From assembly GCA_017553575.1 (NCBI GenBank), contig JAFZKQ010000071.1, forward strand, positions 1-37,688: a stretch of DNA of 37,688 nucleotides, given 5' to 3'. Positions 25,139 to 34,931 of this stretch are shown piece after piece (positions within the stretch are counted from its first letter, which is position 1; each line of letters starts with the position of its first letter). The notes beneath the pieces are model-generated. The model saw nothing but the letters and a program-made list of their open reading frames with translations. It did not search any database and was not told the DNA's origin. Source of the stretch: Paludibacteraceae bacterium (lineage in GTDB: Bacteria; Bacteroidota; Bacteroidia; Bacteroidales; Paludibacteraceae). A program made the translations under genes and the position numbers.

Positions 25139-28100
25139 TTATTGTTTTACGAACTTTGTCGAGATTGCTTTCTCGTTGCTTCTTATGGTGACGATGTAGA
25201 TGCTAGCGTTCAAGTCGCCCACATAGATGCTGCTACCGTTGTCAACAACCTCTTGTTTCATGATTCGTCCGGTATAGTCACTGATTGTGACTGTTGCTGC
25301 ATTCTCCTCTCCCAATGAGAACCAGAGGTAATCGTCAACTGGGTTAGGGTAGATGCGGACATCGAATCCGTTAGCCTCTGCCATTACCACATCCGAGAGG
25401 ATGCTTGTTGAGTGGTCTGGTGCGTACGCATTGCGAGCGGCAAAAGTTGGTATGCTGGTCAGAGACCAAGCTCCGTCGCCTTCGTAGGAGAAACGAGCGT
25501 AGGCGTTGCCTTTCGTGTGAACTTCGTATCGAATGGAGTCGATTACTTGAACTTTGCCATCCTTCATCCTTGATAAGGTAACGGTCTGTTTTTTTGTTTT
25601 AGGCAACTGGAAGTTCGTGTGCAGTGGGCCTTGTGAAGAAGAGTCGGCATCTGCCCAAAATACGATATAGCCTTTGGCTGGAACGGTGGTCTCGCTGGAG
25701 TGTCCTGTCGGAATCTGGAAGCGGGTCAATTCCGAACGCTTGTCGGAGAGATACATTCCGCCCAAATCGACAGCCGATGTTCCGTCGTTGTAGATCTCAA
25801 TCCAGTCGTCGTCCTCCCTATATTCGTCCACATATTGCTTGTTGGCGATGCAGATCTCGTTGAGATAAAGCTTGACATCGTCAGAGCTCCAATTCGGATC
25901 TTGTTCGAACTTAGCGCGGAGCGTGAGCGAATCGTTGAATGTCGTGGTGTAAGTCTCTTGGTTAGACGTATTCAACACTTCCAGACTAGCCTTGGAGTCT
26001 TGGATGGCAATGTCGAACGCAATGGTTGATGACTTGGCTGCACTGTGAAGTTCTACTGCAATGACATTCGTTCCTTGTACCAAGAAGTCTTTCTTGATGG
26101 TGAATTGGCGTGTTGCGTAGGAGTTCATGTCAAACTCTGCGTGTAACGTGTCGGAGAGTTGTATGTTCGACGGAATGTTGAATCGGTAAGCCTCCCTTCC
26201 GTTGATGTAAATGACAACTCCGTCGTTCGCCTTCATTGTGCAAAGTAGGTCGCCCATTGATGATAGATCGTTGACCGTGAACGTGTTGCGTAGGTAGGAG
26301 GTCGTGTTGACAGCTGCGCCGCCCCATCCGCCTATGCCACCGAAGTTACCCCAGTCAGTACCGCCGAAGTTACCCCAGTCTCCGCCACCACCAGGATTGA
26401 TGCCACCACCAGGGTTGATACCACCGCCAGGGTTGGTGCCTCCGCCAGGGTTCTGGTTGTTTTGGCTGATGTTGGTCTTTACAAGGTAACTCATGCCTGC
26501 ACCTAGCGGCGCAACGCCTTGGTTCCATGCGCTGTCGTCAAAGTTGGTCTCTTTCCAATTGGAGGCAACTCCCTCTTTTTGATAGAGATACTTCCAAGTT
26601 GAGCCACTTGAGAGTAGGAATTTCTCTTTGCAGACATCCCAGCTCTTGAACTTGTATCCGTCTGGCGCAATGGCCTTTACCGTTAATTCGGAACCTTTGA
26701 AGTAATAGCTTCGGAAATCTTTCTTATTGATGATGTCCAATCCGTTCAACTGATAGTTGGCTCCGTTCTGGTCGGAAACGAAACGGATAGGGGCAGGCTC
26801 ACCGATTTTCAAACTGTCTGATACGTGTTTGAACAGATAGTCTGGACGTGCGGTGATGAAGTTTCTTACTTTCTCAGCCTCGTTTCTCCAAGAACTTGCT
26901 TCTGTGATTCTCTTTTGAGAAAGGAAATCAAAGAAGTAGTCTGCTTCGTCTTGCAAGATATTGATCATACTGTCAAGCACGGCGGAGACATTCTCTTCGG
27001 AGAAGGTGGTTCCAGCGTGTACGGTGAATTTGTTGATCAACCGTTTCTTGATTTCTGGGTTGTTTTTAAGCAATGGGAAGAAGGAACAACGAGCTGCATA
27101 GACGAAACCGTTGGTGGTCAAGTAGTCGTTGTAGAGGGAGGTGGAGTAGTCCGTATCGTAGAGTATCCATCTCCATTTGCCGTCTTTCAATCGTTTCCAT
27201 GCCTTGATGTTTCCGGCCGACCAGTCTTCGTTACAGTAATAAATCTCTGTCATGAAGTAGTTTAGCATCTCCTCAACGTCGATGATGGCATTGACTTCGT
27301 CAAAGCTGGCATTGGATCTTTTTGATATGTTCAAGACCTCTTGGTAGCTATCGCATTGCTCTGCTTTGTTGGAGGTCTCTTCGATGCAGATGTCTTCTTC
27401 GTCCAATCCGTAGTTGGAGTAGATGAAGTCTTTATTGGAACGTTCCCGGATGCCCAACATTCCGTAGTATTCTCCGTTGACGAAGATGACGGCTGGCTCA
27501 TAGGCTTGATGGTCGATGTCCATGTTGGAAGCGGCGAGCGTTTGCAGGTATCCGTCACGGAACAGCATTCTACCAAAGTCGTTACCTGAGTTTCGGAGAA
27601 CGATGCTCTTCCATTTCAAATTTGGTTTTTCGTGGAAGATAGGGTAGTCCAACTTGTTTGTTCCATATATTTTGTTTGCTTTTACCTTGATGGATTTGAT
27701 GGCTTTGGTTCTTGAACAAGCTCCAAATACGCCGACTTTCACCTCTTGGCTGATGCGTTGAACCTTGCCTTCGTCGAAAAGTTCGAAGTTGCAAGGACGG
27801 TCCCAATCGTTCATGTAGTTGGCGGTCCTATCCATGGCACTACAGTTGGTAGGCACGGTGCTACCATTTCTACCTACTACTAAGGCACCTAAGGTGTCGC
27901 CATATAGGTAGTCCCTGTCTGTTGCGAGGGAAACCACCTTTATTGAGGTCGGAATATTGCTGTTTACGAAGTAAGTGGAGGTGGTGATCTCACTGTGGAT
28001 CTCTCCGTTAACTACGGCAATGGCACGCAGGGTCGTTGTCGTGTTGATGTTGATAGGCCCGTTGTATTGCCGTCCGGATTGTACTTTCGGCTCACTACCG

Positions 28101-28705
28101 TCTGTCGTGTAATAGATGGTTGCCGAGGAGTTGGCCGCACTTATCGTGATGTTTTGGCTATTGTTGTAGAAACCTCCTATTTGGCTGAATGTCGGAGCTT
28201 TCGTTTGCGTTTTGGCTGTTTGTGATCCGGCATTGCTTTTCCCCATGGAGGCAGTCAGGAAGTGGCCGAAGGTGTCTCCTCCGTCTTCCGTCCTTCCGTA
28301 AGAGGTGTTTCTATAACACTTCGGATAGGTTATTTTGTCTAATATATTTCCGTTTCCGTCGGATAGGATGAGAACGCCACCGTCGCTGTCTAGTTTGAAG
28401 TTGGTATGGTTCTCCTTATCTAATTCGTCGAAATAGAAGATGGCGAATTCTCCAGGACCTATTTGGGTCTGTGCTTTGTTTTGCCAGAGATAAAGATCGT
28501 TCTCCGACTTGGCAAAGTAGCATCTTGACAGGTCTATGTTTTCGGCTCCCGAATTGTAGAGCTCCACCCATCCTTCGAAATTGAAGTCTTTGTTGATGAT
28601 GGCAGACGCATTTTTCACCATAATCTCATTGATGAGTATGGACGCTTGTGATGAGCACGCCAACATCGAACCTATTAGTATGGATGTGATTCGATTTGTT
28701 TTCAT
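25139..28705 (-). CDS. T9SS-secreted protein with lamin-tail domains and a CotH-kinase domain
   Basis: 1188 aa. Signal peptide 1-22. Domains in order: lamin-tail domain (about 22-150, INEIMVKN, WVELYNSG); chitobiase/hexosaminidase C-terminal-like beta-sandwich (about 170-245, IYYTTDGSEP); CotH kinase family domain (about 260-630) with GYLQTL, YYGMLGIRER and KWRWILYDTDYS near 517; a galactose-binding-like domain (about 700-900) interrupted by a Gly/Pro/Trp-rich repeat (about 747-799); a second lamin-tail domain (about 945-1060); and a T9SS sorting domain (from about 1110, RIYPNPV). CotH kinases phosphorylate spore-coat proteins in Bacillus; secreted Bacteroidetes versions are uncharacterised and kinase activity here is unproven. 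Lamin-tail domains often accompany extracellular enzymes. It is transcribed alone: own terminator, and a divergent gene upstream. Confidence 0.9.
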   Translation of the reverse strand: MKTNRITSILIGSMLACSSQASILINEIMVKNASAIINKDFNFEGWVELYNSGAENIDLSRCYFAKSENDLYLWQNKAQTQIGPGEFAIFYFDELDKENHTNFKLDSDGGVLILSDGNGNILDKITYPKCYRNTSYGRTEDGGDTFGHFLTASMGKSNAGSQTAKTQTKAPTFSQIGGFYNNSQNITISAANSSATIYYTTDGSEPKVQSGRQYNGPININTTTTLRAIAVVNGEIHSEITTSTYFVNSNIPTSIKVVSLATDRDYLYGDTLGALVVGRNGSTVPTNCSAMDRTANYMNDWDRPCNFELFDEGKVQRISQEVKVGVFGACSRTKAIKSIKVKANKIYGTNKLDYPIFHEKPNLKWKSIVLRNSGNDFGRMLFRDGYLQTLAASNMDIDHQAYEPAVIFVNGEYYGMLGIRERSNKDFIYSNYGLDEEDICIEETSNKAEQCDSYQEVLNISKRSNASFDEVNAIIDVEEMLNYFMTEIYYCNEDWSAGNIKAWKRLKDGKWRWILYDTDYSTSLYNDYLTTNGFVYAARCSFFPLLKNNPEIKKRLINKFTVHAGTTFSEENVSAVLDSMINILQDEADYFFDFLSQKRITEASSWRNEAEKVRNFITARPDYLFKHVSDSLKIGEPAPIRFVSDQNGANYQLNGLDIINKKDFRSYYFKGSELTVKAIAPDGYKFKSWDVCKEKFLLSSGSTWKYLYQKEGVASNWKETNFDDSAWNQGVAPLGAGMSYLVKTNISQNNQNPGGGTNPGGGINPGGGINPGGGGDWGNFGGTDWGNFGGIGGWGGAAVNTTSYLRNTFTVNDLSSMGDLLCTMKANDGVVIYINGREAYRFNIPSNIQLSDTLHAEFDMNSYATRQFTIKKDFLVQGTNVIAVELHSAAKSSTIAFDIAIQDSKASLEVLNTSNQETYTTTFNDSLTLRAKFEQDPNWSSDDVKLYLNEICIANKQYVDEYREDDDWIEIYNDGTSAVDLGGMYLSDKRSELTRFQIPTGHSSETTVPAKGYIVFWADADSSSQGPLHTNFQLPKTKKQTVTLSRMKDGKVQVIDSIRYEVHTKGNAYARFSYEGDGAWSLTSIPTFAARNAYAPDHSTSILSDVVMAEANGFDVRIYPNPVDDYLWFSLGEENAATVTISDYTGRIMKQEVVDNGSSIYVGDLNASIYIVTIRSNEKAISTKFVKQ
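26310..26462 (-). repeat. In-frame 21-nt tandem repeats encoding a Gly-rich linker
   Basis: Two adjoining repeat arrays of 21-nt units lie inside the CotH-domain gene: one encodes NPGGGxN-type units (about 26395-26455), the other DWGNFGG units (about 26335-26385). Copies are near-identical at the DNA level, which suggests slippage-prone, length-variable sequence. Confidence 0.75.
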
Positions 28706-29175
28706 ATTACTATGTCTTTTGGTTGACTGTTTATTCCTAATTTCTATTCTATGTATATCTTTTATGCTTGATATGGCTTGGACAAATGTATATCTATTTT
28801 TTAGAAGAAAAAAACGCGAAACGCCAATTTGCCCTTTAAAATAGGCCTCTTTTGGGGCTAAAATCCTCTTTTGACGCTAGTGCCCCTCTTTTTGTTTGAT
28901 TGCTTAGGCTTTTGGTTGAAAAATGGGTTTTGAACGTTTTTTGCGATTTGTCAAGAGAATTAACTGCACATCTTGAAACGATGCGCCTTTCCTTAATTTT
29001 TACCTGCATTAAAATAACGTTAGAAATGTTTTGTCTGTTTATGATTTCTTCCTATATTTGCAGTGTCACCAAATGTTTCTTTTTGGGAACAGCGGTGTGC
29101 TGAGAGAGAAGGGTTTGCGGTGGTCGTCCTGTTTTGTGGTCTGGCCTATGCATATGTCAAAGAAGATAAAATGTT
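28706..29175. promoter_or_regulatory. Divergent intergenic region between the CotH-domain gene and the PAAR-effector gene
   Basis: 470 nt without a gene. It contains a minus-strand -7 box TACATTTG at 28783-28790 for the CotH gene, the + strand promoter at 29030-29060, and two 15-nt direct repeats (CCTCTTTTGGGGCTA at 28846, CCTCTTTTGACGCTA at 28865) with a third partial copy near 28885, spaced about 19-20 nt. The repeats could be an operator, but no cognate regulator is encoded here. Confidence 0.5.
29030..29060 (+). promoter_or_regulatory. Strong Bacteroidetes sigma-ABfr-type promoter of the PAAR-effector operon
   Basis: -33 TTTG at 29030-29033 and -7 TATATTTG at 29053-29060 with a 19-nt spacer: an exact consensus match. 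Predicted transcription start near 29067, about 110 nt before the start codon at 29176. Confidence 0.8.
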
Positions 29176-32100
29176 ATGTCCAAGAAAGAGGATATGAGTG
29201 GATCCCATGTGGTCTTGGATGGAGCCTTGTTCGTTTGCAATCAAGGGTCTGTCCCCAATTCTATCATGGCGAGCAGCAACAATAAATTATATGTTCAAAA
29301 TAAACGTGTTGTCACGACGGGCGATGTCCAATTCCAGACACCTGTCATGACGTTTGGTACCTGTCTGCTTAGTACGAAGACGCAGACGGGGCAACCTTGT
29401 GAGTATCAGCAAGGCGAATGGGCTGAAAATACTTGCTATGGGGATGGTATCGTCCTCGATAGTAGTAAAATGTATTGTTCTGCCTGCGCTCCGAAAGGGG
29501 GAGAAATCACATGTCTTTTTCATGGTCAGGTCTGTTCGGTTACAGCAAAGGATGTGGCCGATTTTGATGTCGAGACGGCAGTCCTCTTAAATACTTTGGC
29601 TCCGATGTCAGGGTTGGACGAACTCTCTTCCACTCCAACGAAGACGAAGAATGTGGAATTTGGTGTGAGTTCCATCGATTTGTGGTGTGTGGATAAGGAA
29701 AGGATTCTGGAAAATGTCGCGCCTAATTCTGTTCAGGATTTGAAAAAGGTGGAAGGCTATGTGCGATTAGGCGACAAACTTATCATGGAGGCAAAAACGA
29801 CATCGAAAGTGGATCTTAGCACGGCTCCGGTTAGTTGGATTGTCTTTCAGAAGGAGTTGGAACCGACGGGCAAAAAAGATCGGAAAGGAAAGCCTATCTG
29901 TCAGACTCGGATAACTGATTTGAAAATATATGCCAAAGTCGGTACTCCTTTCCGTCTGAAGATGAAGAAGCCCGGAAAATATTTTATTGAGGCGGTCGGT
30001 AATTCGAAGAACTTCGCCTCTTTGAATCGCTATTTCAAGGCGCAGGAGACTTTGAATGCAAATGAAGGGATCGTGAAGAATGAACGTTTGCCCCTTGATG
30101 CAAAGTGTTGTAAAGAGGTACAGGTCACCAGAAACGACATAGTCGCTCTCAATTTGCCGGAGAAGGCAGAGTCCAGAAAATCTAAGACAGGAAATAATGT
30201 GGCAATAGTCCGTTATAAGGAAGCCCTTACCTTCAAAGTCGAGACGTTGTTTGATCTGACTGAGGATGAGTGTTTTATGGTTCATCTTAATAAGACAATG
30301 ATTTCCTATATGCTTAGGGATTCCTCGAAGTCTAATTATTTCTCTTATGATTCCGAAAAGGGACTCTTCACCTTGAACCCGCTAAATGTGGGTATGCATA
30401 GGCTCCGTTTTGAGTTGCTCGTTCAAAACAAATATACTTTTTTACAACGGAAAACACTCGGTATCAAAGGTTTGGACATTTGTTGTGTCAACGATTTTTT
30501 GAGAGTGGATGTGGTCGGTGATGGGGAGGACTCTCCTATGATGGTGCGTCCAGGCTCTAATTTTCAGTTTAAGATTTTCCGAACGGTACCGCTCCCTCCT
30601 GGAAATCCGGGTGTCATATGGCATTGGGAGGATGGCCAATTTTGTCGTGGCGATGTCTTGGTGATTGTGGCTCGTGACCTAGAGTATGATTTGAATGTCT
30701 CTGCGCTTTTGGATGAGTCGGAAGCTTTGGTGAATGCAAAAACAATGGAGGATTCCGTTTTATGGACCTATAAGTGTGAGGTGCGGAAAAACAAAATACA
30801 AACTCTGTCGTTTGATGCGGATGTTATCTATCGTGGCTTGTCCTATGTTTTATCGATTCAGATGCTCTATCCTAATTATAATTCTTTTCGGGATGGCCCG
30901 ATTGAGGGAACACTGGATGATGAACCTTATGAATGGACTCCTACCAGGAATCTCTTGCGGTTAGACTCGTCGGGGATACATACGCTTACTTTGGCTATGG
31001 GCGACACGGAACCCGTGACGCTTGAAATTGAGGCTCAGGATGCAACGATTTTGGAGTGGGGGTTCTTTGATTCGGAGCGTCGTCCTATTTCCCAAGTGGG
31101 GTTCGATACGAAGTTCCTGCTTCGAATCCGTATCCCTGCTTTCCACCATTTGTCGGAGAAGGAGCGGAATGAACTTCGAGCTGAGTTGTGGAGCTATCGA
31201 ACGAAGGAGAAGTTGAAGTCTTCGGTCTTGGATGAAACGGCTTTTGATGAGCGGGGAACTCTTGAGGTAGAACTTTCGGGGGCTGACCTGACAGAGAGTA
31301 GGGAAGACCTTGTCTTGTTCCCTGCCTTGAGAAATTTGCCTTGCTATGTGGCAGGCATGAACGACTTGAGGGTGAGCGGTCATTTCGAAAAAGATCATAC
31401 TCCTTATCTGAAGATTAGTGCTTCCCGTTATATAACTGGCTATTTTGCAGGAGCTTCTGGCAATCCTCAGAAATCAATCCTTAAATATGGCAGCGAAGCG
31501 AAAATTGTTCTTTACCTCCATAATTTTTCGAAGACGGAACTGAAACTGTTGACTTTGATGTTGGTTGAGAATAATGCGCCAGGAAATGTCGGTGATTCGC
31601 TCGTTTGGTATTTGCAGGGTCTTCCGGAACCGAATGGGGACGGGCGTTTAGAGTTTCCAATAACGGAGGACATCATCTCCGAGTTGGACCATAATCCAGA
31701 TGCACCTCAAATGCCTCGCTTGTTCTATTTTGAAGTGGTGAGGGAAGATGCAGAAAAAGAGGAGCCTTCTTTACTTTATGCTTTCCCTGGTGTGAAGTTG
31801 GGGGATGATTACTTGACTGTTCTTGATGATGAGGGACTTAAACATCTCAGGTGTGACTACTTTTGGCAGTTGAAGTTTGTTAAGGATGGTGCGGGTGAAC
31901 TGAATGACAGATTGTCAACGCAGGCACAGACGATTATTGGTGAGGAGTTGAAAAAAGGAGAAGGACCTGTGCTTCGTGATGGGGAATGCCCTCGTTGTAG
32001 TGAGGAGGCTGCTTTGATGTTGGAGAAGGTGATGAAGGTGGGGCGGTTTAATAAAGACGAGGAGACGATTAAACGGCTGAAGACCATTTGCGAGACCTAT

Positions 32101-33528
32101 ACTCGTTATATGGAATGCATGCACATGAACACCTGTTGGATAAAGGCGCATTATTTTGCGCAAATATCGGTGGAATCAGGGCGTAGCTTAAAAAGTATTC
32201 CCGAAGAAATGACCTATTCTCGCGAGGGGTTGGAGAGTGTCTTTAAGTTTAAAATCTTTGAGACGCAAACAATCTCTGTCTTTGAGAAAGGAAAAACAGT
32301 GCAAAAGAGGGTGCTGAAGTTGGATGCGAATGGAAATAAAATATATAAGTCGGGGGTTAAGGATAAGTTAGATAAAATCTTCGAGAAGAAGGGGGTGGAG
32401 AAGGAAAAGGCGATAGCTAACTATGTCTATTTGGGCACGAATGGGAATAGTAAAGAAGAAAAGGTCGGTGATGGCTGGCGTTATCGTGGCGGTGGCATGA
32501 TTCAACTTACGGGAAAGGATATTTATTTGGAGACCGAAGCTGCCATAAAATCGTTTACGGGTAAATATATGCCGTTGAGGGGTGCTGAACAAGTTTGTAA
32601 GGATGTGGAGTTGGCAACGGTAGCGTCTATGGCTTATTTGGCACGAAGGAATATTCAGTTGCGTAAATATTGTGAAGACCCTTTTGGAAAATCTGATATG
32701 CATTATGTTGCCAACGGTCAGAAAAAGGAGTTCTATGTGAGTAAGTTGGTGGGAAGCGAGCATGCGAAGGATGAAAAGACTAACAAGACCAATTATGATA
32801 AGAAACAAGATGCTTTTGACGAGTTCTATAAGGTTTTTGAAACGGCAAAGTGCGAATGGAGCGAAGAGTTTACGGAAAAGGAGAATGATGTGAACATCTA
32901 TCGTATTGATCTGGACAAGTTCTCCGTTTGCAAATATCAGTCGAATTATAATAGCGATGTCTATATTTATAAGATATACAACCATGGGAAAAAGTATGTG
33001 GAGGACTATCGTTTTACAATGACTACGTTGAAGTCTAGAGGCAATCTCAGAGCCTTCCGATTCCCGGAGACGGGGCCTAATTGGGGACGGTATGGTACTC
33101 AGGAAAAGGACGGGGATAATTTTATAAGCGAACTCAATTGTGCTTGCCTATTGGGTTTGTTTTATTCTCTTCCGTTGAATGGAATTACGGATACAATTTT
33201 CTACAATGACATCACATTATATAAAACGGATACTAACCATAAGGGGCATTCTATGGGAAACGACATTGACTTGCGTTATCCTAATGGGACTAATAAGCCA
33301 GAGCAATTTTGGGATGATGTCATTAAGAAGTATTATAATGGAAACAAGAAAGCTTTTGTGTCTCATTTGGAACATTTTGTAAGTATTGCCATCAAGTGGC
33401 ATTTTACTAACAATTTTACACAAGAGGATATTGCGGGGGCAAAAGCTTGGACAGGACATGATCATCATATCCATTTAGGAAATACATATTATCAGGCATA
33501 TAAATATACAATATATAAGAACAAATGA
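29176..33528 (+). CDS. PAAR-like (DUF4280) multidomain effector with GH19 and MepA-like peptidoglycan hydrolase domains
   Basis: 1450 aa, no signal peptide. Residues about 8-125 form a DUF4280/PAAR-like domain (VLDGALFVCNQGS, TPVMTFGTC, Cys-rich), a module that caps the spike of Bacteroidetes type VI or related contractile injection systems. Residues about 180-900 are beta-rich, Ig-like and not assigned. Residues about 945-1160 match GH19 chitinase/lysozyme: KAHYFAQISVESG with catalytic-type Glu1000, EEMTYS, and GDGWRYRGGGMIQLTG (1098-1113). The C-terminus (about 1200-1450) carries a LAS metallopeptidase signature closest to MepA (M74): His1358-x6-Asp1365 (HSMGNDID, fitting HxxGxDxD) and HxxHxH at 1428-1433 (GHDHHIH). 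Likely role: an injected antibacterial effector that cuts glycan strands and peptide cross-links. Its stop overlaps the next start (ATGA). No other injection-system gene is in the window. An internal start at codon 7 is possible. Confidence 0.85.
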   Translation: MSKKEDMSGSHVVLDGALFVCNQGSVPNSIMASSNNKLYVQNKRVVTTGDVQFQTPVMTFGTCLLSTKTQTGQPCEYQQGEWAENTCYGDGIVLDSSKMYCSACAPKGGEITCLFHGQVCSVTAKDVADFDVETAVLLNTLAPMSGLDELSSTPTKTKNVEFGVSSIDLWCVDKERILENVAPNSVQDLKKVEGYVRLGDKLIMEAKTTSKVDLSTAPVSWIVFQKELEPTGKKDRKGKPICQTRITDLKIYAKVGTPFRLKMKKPGKYFIEAVGNSKNFASLNRYFKAQETLNANEGIVKNERLPLDAKCCKEVQVTRNDIVALNLPEKAESRKSKTGNNVAIVRYKEALTFKVETLFDLTEDECFMVHLNKTMISYMLRDSSKSNYFSYDSEKGLFTLNPLNVGMHRLRFELLVQNKYTFLQRKTLGIKGLDICCVNDFLRVDVVGDGEDSPMMVRPGSNFQFKIFRTVPLPPGNPGVIWHWEDGQFCRGDVLVIVARDLEYDLNVSALLDESEALVNAKTMEDSVLWTYKCEVRKNKIQTLSFDADVIYRGLSYVLSIQMLYPNYNSFRDGPIEGTLDDEPYEWTPTRNLLRLDSSGIHTLTLAMGDTEPVTLEIEAQDATILEWGFFDSERRPISQVGFDTKFLLRIRIPAFHHLSEKERNELRAELWSYRTKEKLKSSVLDETAFDERGTLEVELSGADLTESREDLVLFPALRNLPCYVAGMNDLRVSGHFEKDHTPYLKISASRYITGYFAGASGNPQKSILKYGSEAKIVLYLHNFSKTELKLLTLMLVENNAPGNVGDSLVWYLQGLPEPNGDGRLEFPITEDIISELDHNPDAPQMPRLFYFEVVREDAEKEEPSLLYAFPGVKLGDDYLTVLDDEGLKHLRCDYFWQLKFVKDGAGELNDRLSTQAQTIIGEELKKGEGPVLRDGECPRCSEEAALMLEKVMKVGRFNKDEETIKRLKTICETYTRYMECMHMNTCWIKAHYFAQISVESGRSLKSIPEEMTYSREGLESVFKFKIFETQTISVFEKGKTVQKRVLKLDANGNKIYKSGVKDKLDKIFEKKGVEKEKAIANYVYLGTNGNSKEEKVGDGWRYRGGGMIQLTGKDIYLETEAAIKSFTGKYMPLRGAEQVCKDVELATVASMAYLARRNIQLRKYCEDPFGKSDMHYVANGQKKEFYVSKLVGSEHAKDEKTNKTNYDKKQDAFDEFYKVFETAKCEWSEEFTEKENDVNIYRIDLDKFSVCKYQSNYNSDVYIYKIYNHGKKYVEDYRFTMTTLKSRGNLRAFRFPETGPNWGRYGTQEKDGDNFISELNCACLLGLFYSLPLNGITDTIFYNDITLYKTDTNHKGHSMGNDIDLRYPNGTNKPEQFWDDVIKKYYNGNKKAFVSHLEHFVSIAIKWHFTNNFTQEDIAGAKAWTGHDHHIHLGNTYYQAYKYTIYKNK

Positions 33529-34898
33529 AAATAGAACGGATTATTTATGTACTCTTGTTGGCAGTAATCTGCTGCTGTTGTACGGAGGAAAAGAATAGGA
33601 CAGAAGGGAAAAAGAAAAGAAAAAATATGGAAACAGTTGTGCTTAAGACAAAATGGGATAGTTTAACTCCTGCCCAAATGAGTGTCATAAAGAAGACCTT
33701 TGAACTTCTCAATGATACGACAGTAGATGATGAGGTTCCGTTTAATTCTCAGGATATTTTTACTCCCGATGAGTTTGATGCAAAAATGGAGTTGAGCGTT
33801 ATGCGGTTTGATGTGAAGAAGTTGCACATCTCGGAGGATAGGTTTTGTAAGCGGCTGAAGGAAATATTTGGATATGAGAAAGTCTCTGATATTGATAAGC
33901 GTCTGCTATGGCAGGATTTGAGTAAAAATACTGTCATAATGAGACAACCTAATGATTTTGAACAATTTTGGATCTCTCAGAGCTCAAAGGCAATTATGCC
34001 TGGATGTATTGTGGGAATTCACTTCGCTGATCATACAGATATAGATTCTTTTGAAAGAGAGTGGGACGATAGTAGAAAAAGATATTTTGGTGATACCATG
34101 CGTATATCGTATTTGGATATCTGTAATCATTACAACAACTATATCTTCAACGAAAAGGCTTCGTCTGGTGTTTGGTTACTTCTTTATGAGAAGTATTTCA
34201 TGTATCACTTGGTGATGAATTTTGGTTATGATGGGGATAGTGCTCTCTGTAGGGCCTTCTTAAGGGATTATCTGAATGGTGGTGATAGAGAGGTGTTTGA
34301 TATGCCTTTTTCGGTGGTTCATTTCTATCCGGATGGAAGACATAAAATTTTGGATGGAGTATTGCAAGAGGTGGCAGGACTTTCGACGAGCGATAATGCG
34401 GATTGTTACGCATGGGCAGAAAATGAGTTGGATAGGTATGCAGAAACGGCATCCAAATATACCTCTACCTTAACGGATGAGGATGAAAAAGAGAAAGATG
34501 AGGATGAGTATTTCGGCCCTTTTGAGGTCTATGTTGCACGTTTAGACTCTTTTGTCAAAGCATTGCCGTTTAAGGACCGTTGTGAAATCGTTGCCCATAT
34601 AACAAACTATATCTATCCTGTCTTTTTGGAACGTATAGATGGAAATCCTGATTATGGGGATGTCAGAATGCATGCCCGTGGCATAGATATCCCTACTAGT
34701 TTCTGGAATGCCATCTACAGGGATCATGAGCTTTTTTATGAGATAAACCGAAATGATGGCTATGGACTTCCGCATCTTCAAGAGTTATTGATGGTTATTC
34801 GGAGTGATGACCGTTTTTATGATAAGAATGGTAAACTAGCTCCTTGGGAGTTGAATTTGTCTGCAGGACTTGAGTCTTCGACAAAAGAGGAAGATTAA
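33525..34898 (+). CDS. Lipoprotein, candidate immunity protein for the PAAR effector (copy 1)
   Basis: 457 aa. The signal ends LLLAVICCCC|TEEK: a hydrophobic core then four cysteines, one of Cys16-19 being lipidated, then an E/K-rich stretch. The mature part (about 45-450) matches no family I recognise, but is collinear with the next gene: shared segments include HISExxFxKRLKEIFGYE, YFMYHLVMxFGYDGD and GLPHLQELLxVIRSD. An acidic low-complexity insert (about 322-331, DEDEKEKDED) is specific to this copy. It overlaps the effector stop by 4 nt, so translation is coupled. Immunity proteins against wall-degrading effectors usually sit in the periplasm, often as lipoproteins, which fits; the protein is longer than most such proteins, so an accessory or surface role is not excluded. 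Confidence 0.82.
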   Translation: MKIERIIYVLLLAVICCCCTEEKNRTEGKKKRKNMETVVLKTKWDSLTPAQMSVIKKTFELLNDTTVDDEVPFNSQDIFTPDEFDAKMELSVMRFDVKKLHISEDRFCKRLKEIFGYEKVSDIDKRLLWQDLSKNTVIMRQPNDFEQFWISQSSKAIMPGCIVGIHFADHTDIDSFEREWDDSRKRYFGDTMRISYLDICNHYNNYIFNEKASSGVWLLLYEKYFMYHLVMNFGYDGDSALCRAFLRDYLNGGDREVFDMPFSVVHFYPDGRHKILDGVLQEVAGLSTSDNADCYAWAENELDRYAETASKYTSTLTDEDEKEKDEDEYFGPFEVYVARLDSFVKALPFKDRCEIVAHITNYIYPVFLERIDGNPDYGDVRMHARGIDIPTSFWNAIYRDHELFYEINRNDGYGLPHLQELLMVIRSDDRFYDKNGKLAPWELNLSAGLESSTKEED

Positions 34899-34931
34899 CT
34901 ATAACAGATTGAAAAACACTTATTTTCGAAT

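Noticed and set aside
26310-26462. Regular 21-nt repeats that could suggest a CRISPR-like array
   Set aside because: Units are contiguous, in frame and encode Gly-rich peptide; there are no unique spacers.
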